Source of the DNA: Saccoglossus kowalevskii
Taxonomy: Eukaryota; Hemichordata; Enteropneusta; Harrimaniidae
DNA length: 23,666 nucleotides
Direction of reading: 5' to 3'
Assembly: GCF_000003605.2 (NCBI RefSeq)
Contig: NW_003155253.1
Coordinates: 1 to 23,666 of the forward strand
How positions within the stretch are numbered: position 1 is the first letter of the stretch; every line of letters begins with the position of its first letter. This document shows positions 22,443 through 23,666 of this stretch, piece after piece. Under the pieces are notes generated by a model. That model was not told where the DNA came from, made no database searches, and saw only the letters and a program-made list of their open reading frames with translations. A program made the translations under genes and the position numbers.

Positions 22443-22823
22443 TGGTCTCTGCTCTGTGACTGACAGCGTGGTGGAGGGCATGGTGTAATTCAGGCGTTGG
22501 CGTTTAGTGTTGGGCTTGCTAGTTTTAAAGTTATTTTCCTGGAGAGAGATGAAAAGTTTGTATTCACTGAGAACGGTCAAAATTTGCAGACACCACAATT
22601 CAAACTATTGTTGGAATCCCTACAAGCCACACAGATTTCAAAATAGTTGTAGTCCTGCATACTAGACTCACAAAGGATGGCCATTTATTTGGTGTGCTGT
22701 GAAGGCAGGACAATTTCTTCAACAAAATTGTCATTCATCATAAGTGGTTTCAATGATGTTTCCCAAATCAAAATACATTAGAGACGCTTTGTCAGCAAGG
22801 AAACCCCTGCATTGACGTATTTG

Positions 22824-23245
22824 CATAACTTAAATGAACTGTCAGAACTAGGCTAAGTCAAAGAAGCGATAGACAGAGAATGAGTTGGGAAACAACGCCT
22901 GCCGTGCGTGTCGAGCCAGCTAGCCAATACCCTCAATCTGTAATGCCGCAATATATAGTGTCAAGGTGTTAGCCACGCTAGCTAAGATAATCACACGTTG
23001 AGCTTAAAAACAATCAAGCATTGGCGCCGGTAATCTTTTCCTGCCTTGGCATTGGCTTGAAATTGTCTATACCAATAAACAAGCTGGTTGCTATACAGCT
23101 GGTAGTGAGGGGAAAGATTACATTGCTTAATCTGCTTCTCAAGGTTACGTATAAAAGATGACACATTTAAAACTGTGTTAAACATAAATACATAACTTAA
23201 ATGAACTGTCAAAACTAGGCTAAGTCAAAGAAGCGATAGACAGAG
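22824..23245. mobile_element. Candidate small element bounded by 55-bp direct repeats
   Basis: 22824-22878 and 23191-23245 are 55-bp direct repeats with one mismatch (the 22nd base, G versus A), starting CATAACTTAAATGAACTG and ending GATAGACAGAG. Weaker similarity (a GTTGGG word) continues past both copies. The 312 bp between them contains a nested foldback: GTAATCTTTTCC (23030-23041) with GGAAAGATTAC (23111-23121), and inside it GCTTG with CAAGC. A TATAAAAG word lies at 23150-23157. The shape would suit a terminal-repeat non-autonomous retroelement or a recent local duplication; I saw no primer-binding site or target-site duplication that decides between them. Confidence 0.5.
23030..23121. 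repeat. Nested foldback sequence
   Basis: Outer arms GTAATCTTTTCC and GGAAAGATTAC differ by one T; inner arms GCTTG and CAAGC pair within them. The foldback lies centrally in the segment bounded by the 55-bp direct repeats. Confidence 0.45.
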
Positions 23246-23282
23246 CATAAGGTTGGGCAGTCAGGTACTGCTGATGATAATT

Positions 23283-23666
23283 AGTCCCCATTCGGACGAA
23301 GTCCGAAAATGGAGACTTATAATTCAGTGTCCGTCCGTGCGTTCGTCAGGAGTCATATCTCAGAATCCCTTTGACCGATTCTGTTCATTCTTTGCATGTG
23401 CCTAGTTCTTTATGTGGGACATATGCACATGCAGTGGTTTAGCAATTCAATTCAAAATGGCCGACTGGCAGCCATCTTGTTTTTTGAAAATGTTGTATTT
23501 TGAACATGTTTTGTCAGTTGTCATTCAAACTTGGTACATAGATTATACATGTTAGGATACATGTCCATGACGATTTATTTCGCAATTGGATCAAAGATGG
23601 TCGACTGGCAGGCATTTTTTTTTTTTTTATGCGGTATCTTGGACGTGCTCTGTCAGTTTTCATTAA
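23283..23666. repeat. Dispersed invertebrate repeat with internal copies of ~136-140 bp (truncated by window end)
   Basis: It begins near a perfect hairpin, TTCGGAC-GAA-GTCCGAA (23291-23307), followed by GTCCGTCCGTGCGTTCGTC. The body is diverged tandem copies: TCATTC at 23385 and 23521 and TCATTA at 23660 start successive copies, and a CGACTGGCAG core (23462 and 23602) lies in each of the two full ones. Each copy runs through an ATTCAAAATGG-like word and ends in TTTTGTCAG or CTCTGTCAG. ATGGC...GCCAT (23458-23476) forms a small stem. A 14-T run sits at 23615-23628. No protein is encoded. I take it for a dispersed element common in marine invertebrate genomes. Confidence 0.6.

Larger units (their letters stand above)
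22230..23666 (+). other. Start of next dynein intron (3' end outside window)
   Basis: After the GTAAGT donor no further dynein-like frame appears up to the window end, so this intron is at least 1.4 kb. 22230-22823 shows no gene; it has two TACATGTACT words (22391 and 22433) and a short inverted repeat in CAATTT...AAATTG near 22710-22729. The remainder holds the repeats listed separately. Confidence 0.75.

Noticed and set aside
22329-22598. 89-residue open frame on the minus strand
   Set aside because: It lies in intronic sequence, has a composition without recognisable motifs, and shows no splice or promoter signals.
22991-23212. 73-residue open frame on the minus strand
   Set aside because: It reads somewhat protein-like but overlaps the direct repeat and foldback, has no family I recognise, and would be unremarkable by chance in AT-rich DNA.

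Overview
This window looks like nuclear DNA from an invertebrate animal, not a bacterium or phage. It holds two exons of a split gene with consensus GT-AG splice sites and AT-rich introns, plus a very long non-coding tandem repeat. The dispersed repeat at the right end (a TTCGGAC/GTCCGAA hairpin followed by GTCCGTCCGTGCGTTCGTC-like sequence) is a style I associate with marine lophotrochozoans such as molluscs. That placement is inference only.

Layout. 1-284 is AT-rich intron with a 13-bp-arm hairpin and a compact splice-acceptor/splice-donor pair (77-86). 285-21320 (89% of the window) is one uninterrupted head-to-tail satellite of a 49-bp unit. Tracking the repeat phase across the array gives 429 copies and only seven length changes (four +2 TA insertions, one 7-bp duplication, one -1, one +1); the arithmetic closes exactly. 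21321-21408 is the 3' end of the same intron. 21409-21596 and 22032-22229 are two consecutive coding exons, joined in frame across a 435-bp intron. Together they encode about 128 residues of the N-terminal tail (DHC_N1 region) of an axonemal dynein heavy chain, most like the outer-arm gamma type (DNAH5/DNAH8). 22230-23666 is the start of the next intron. It holds a 422-bp segment bounded by 55-bp direct repeats (one mismatch) and, at the right edge, a dispersed repeat with internal copies of about 136-140 bp.

The main biological point is the combination: a very homogeneous 21-kb satellite inside an intron of a ciliary/flagellar dynein heavy chain gene. This recalls the satellite-filled giant introns of Drosophila Y-linked dynein fertility genes (kl-3, kl-5), but here with an unrelated 49-bp unit. 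Linked variants in the units show the array grew partly by copying multi-unit blocks over distances of 27 to 311 units, with an offset of exactly 32 units (1568 bp) seen at two independent places. No bacterial genes, CRISPR array, tRNA or rRNA was seen. No function can be assigned to the satellite from sequence alone.
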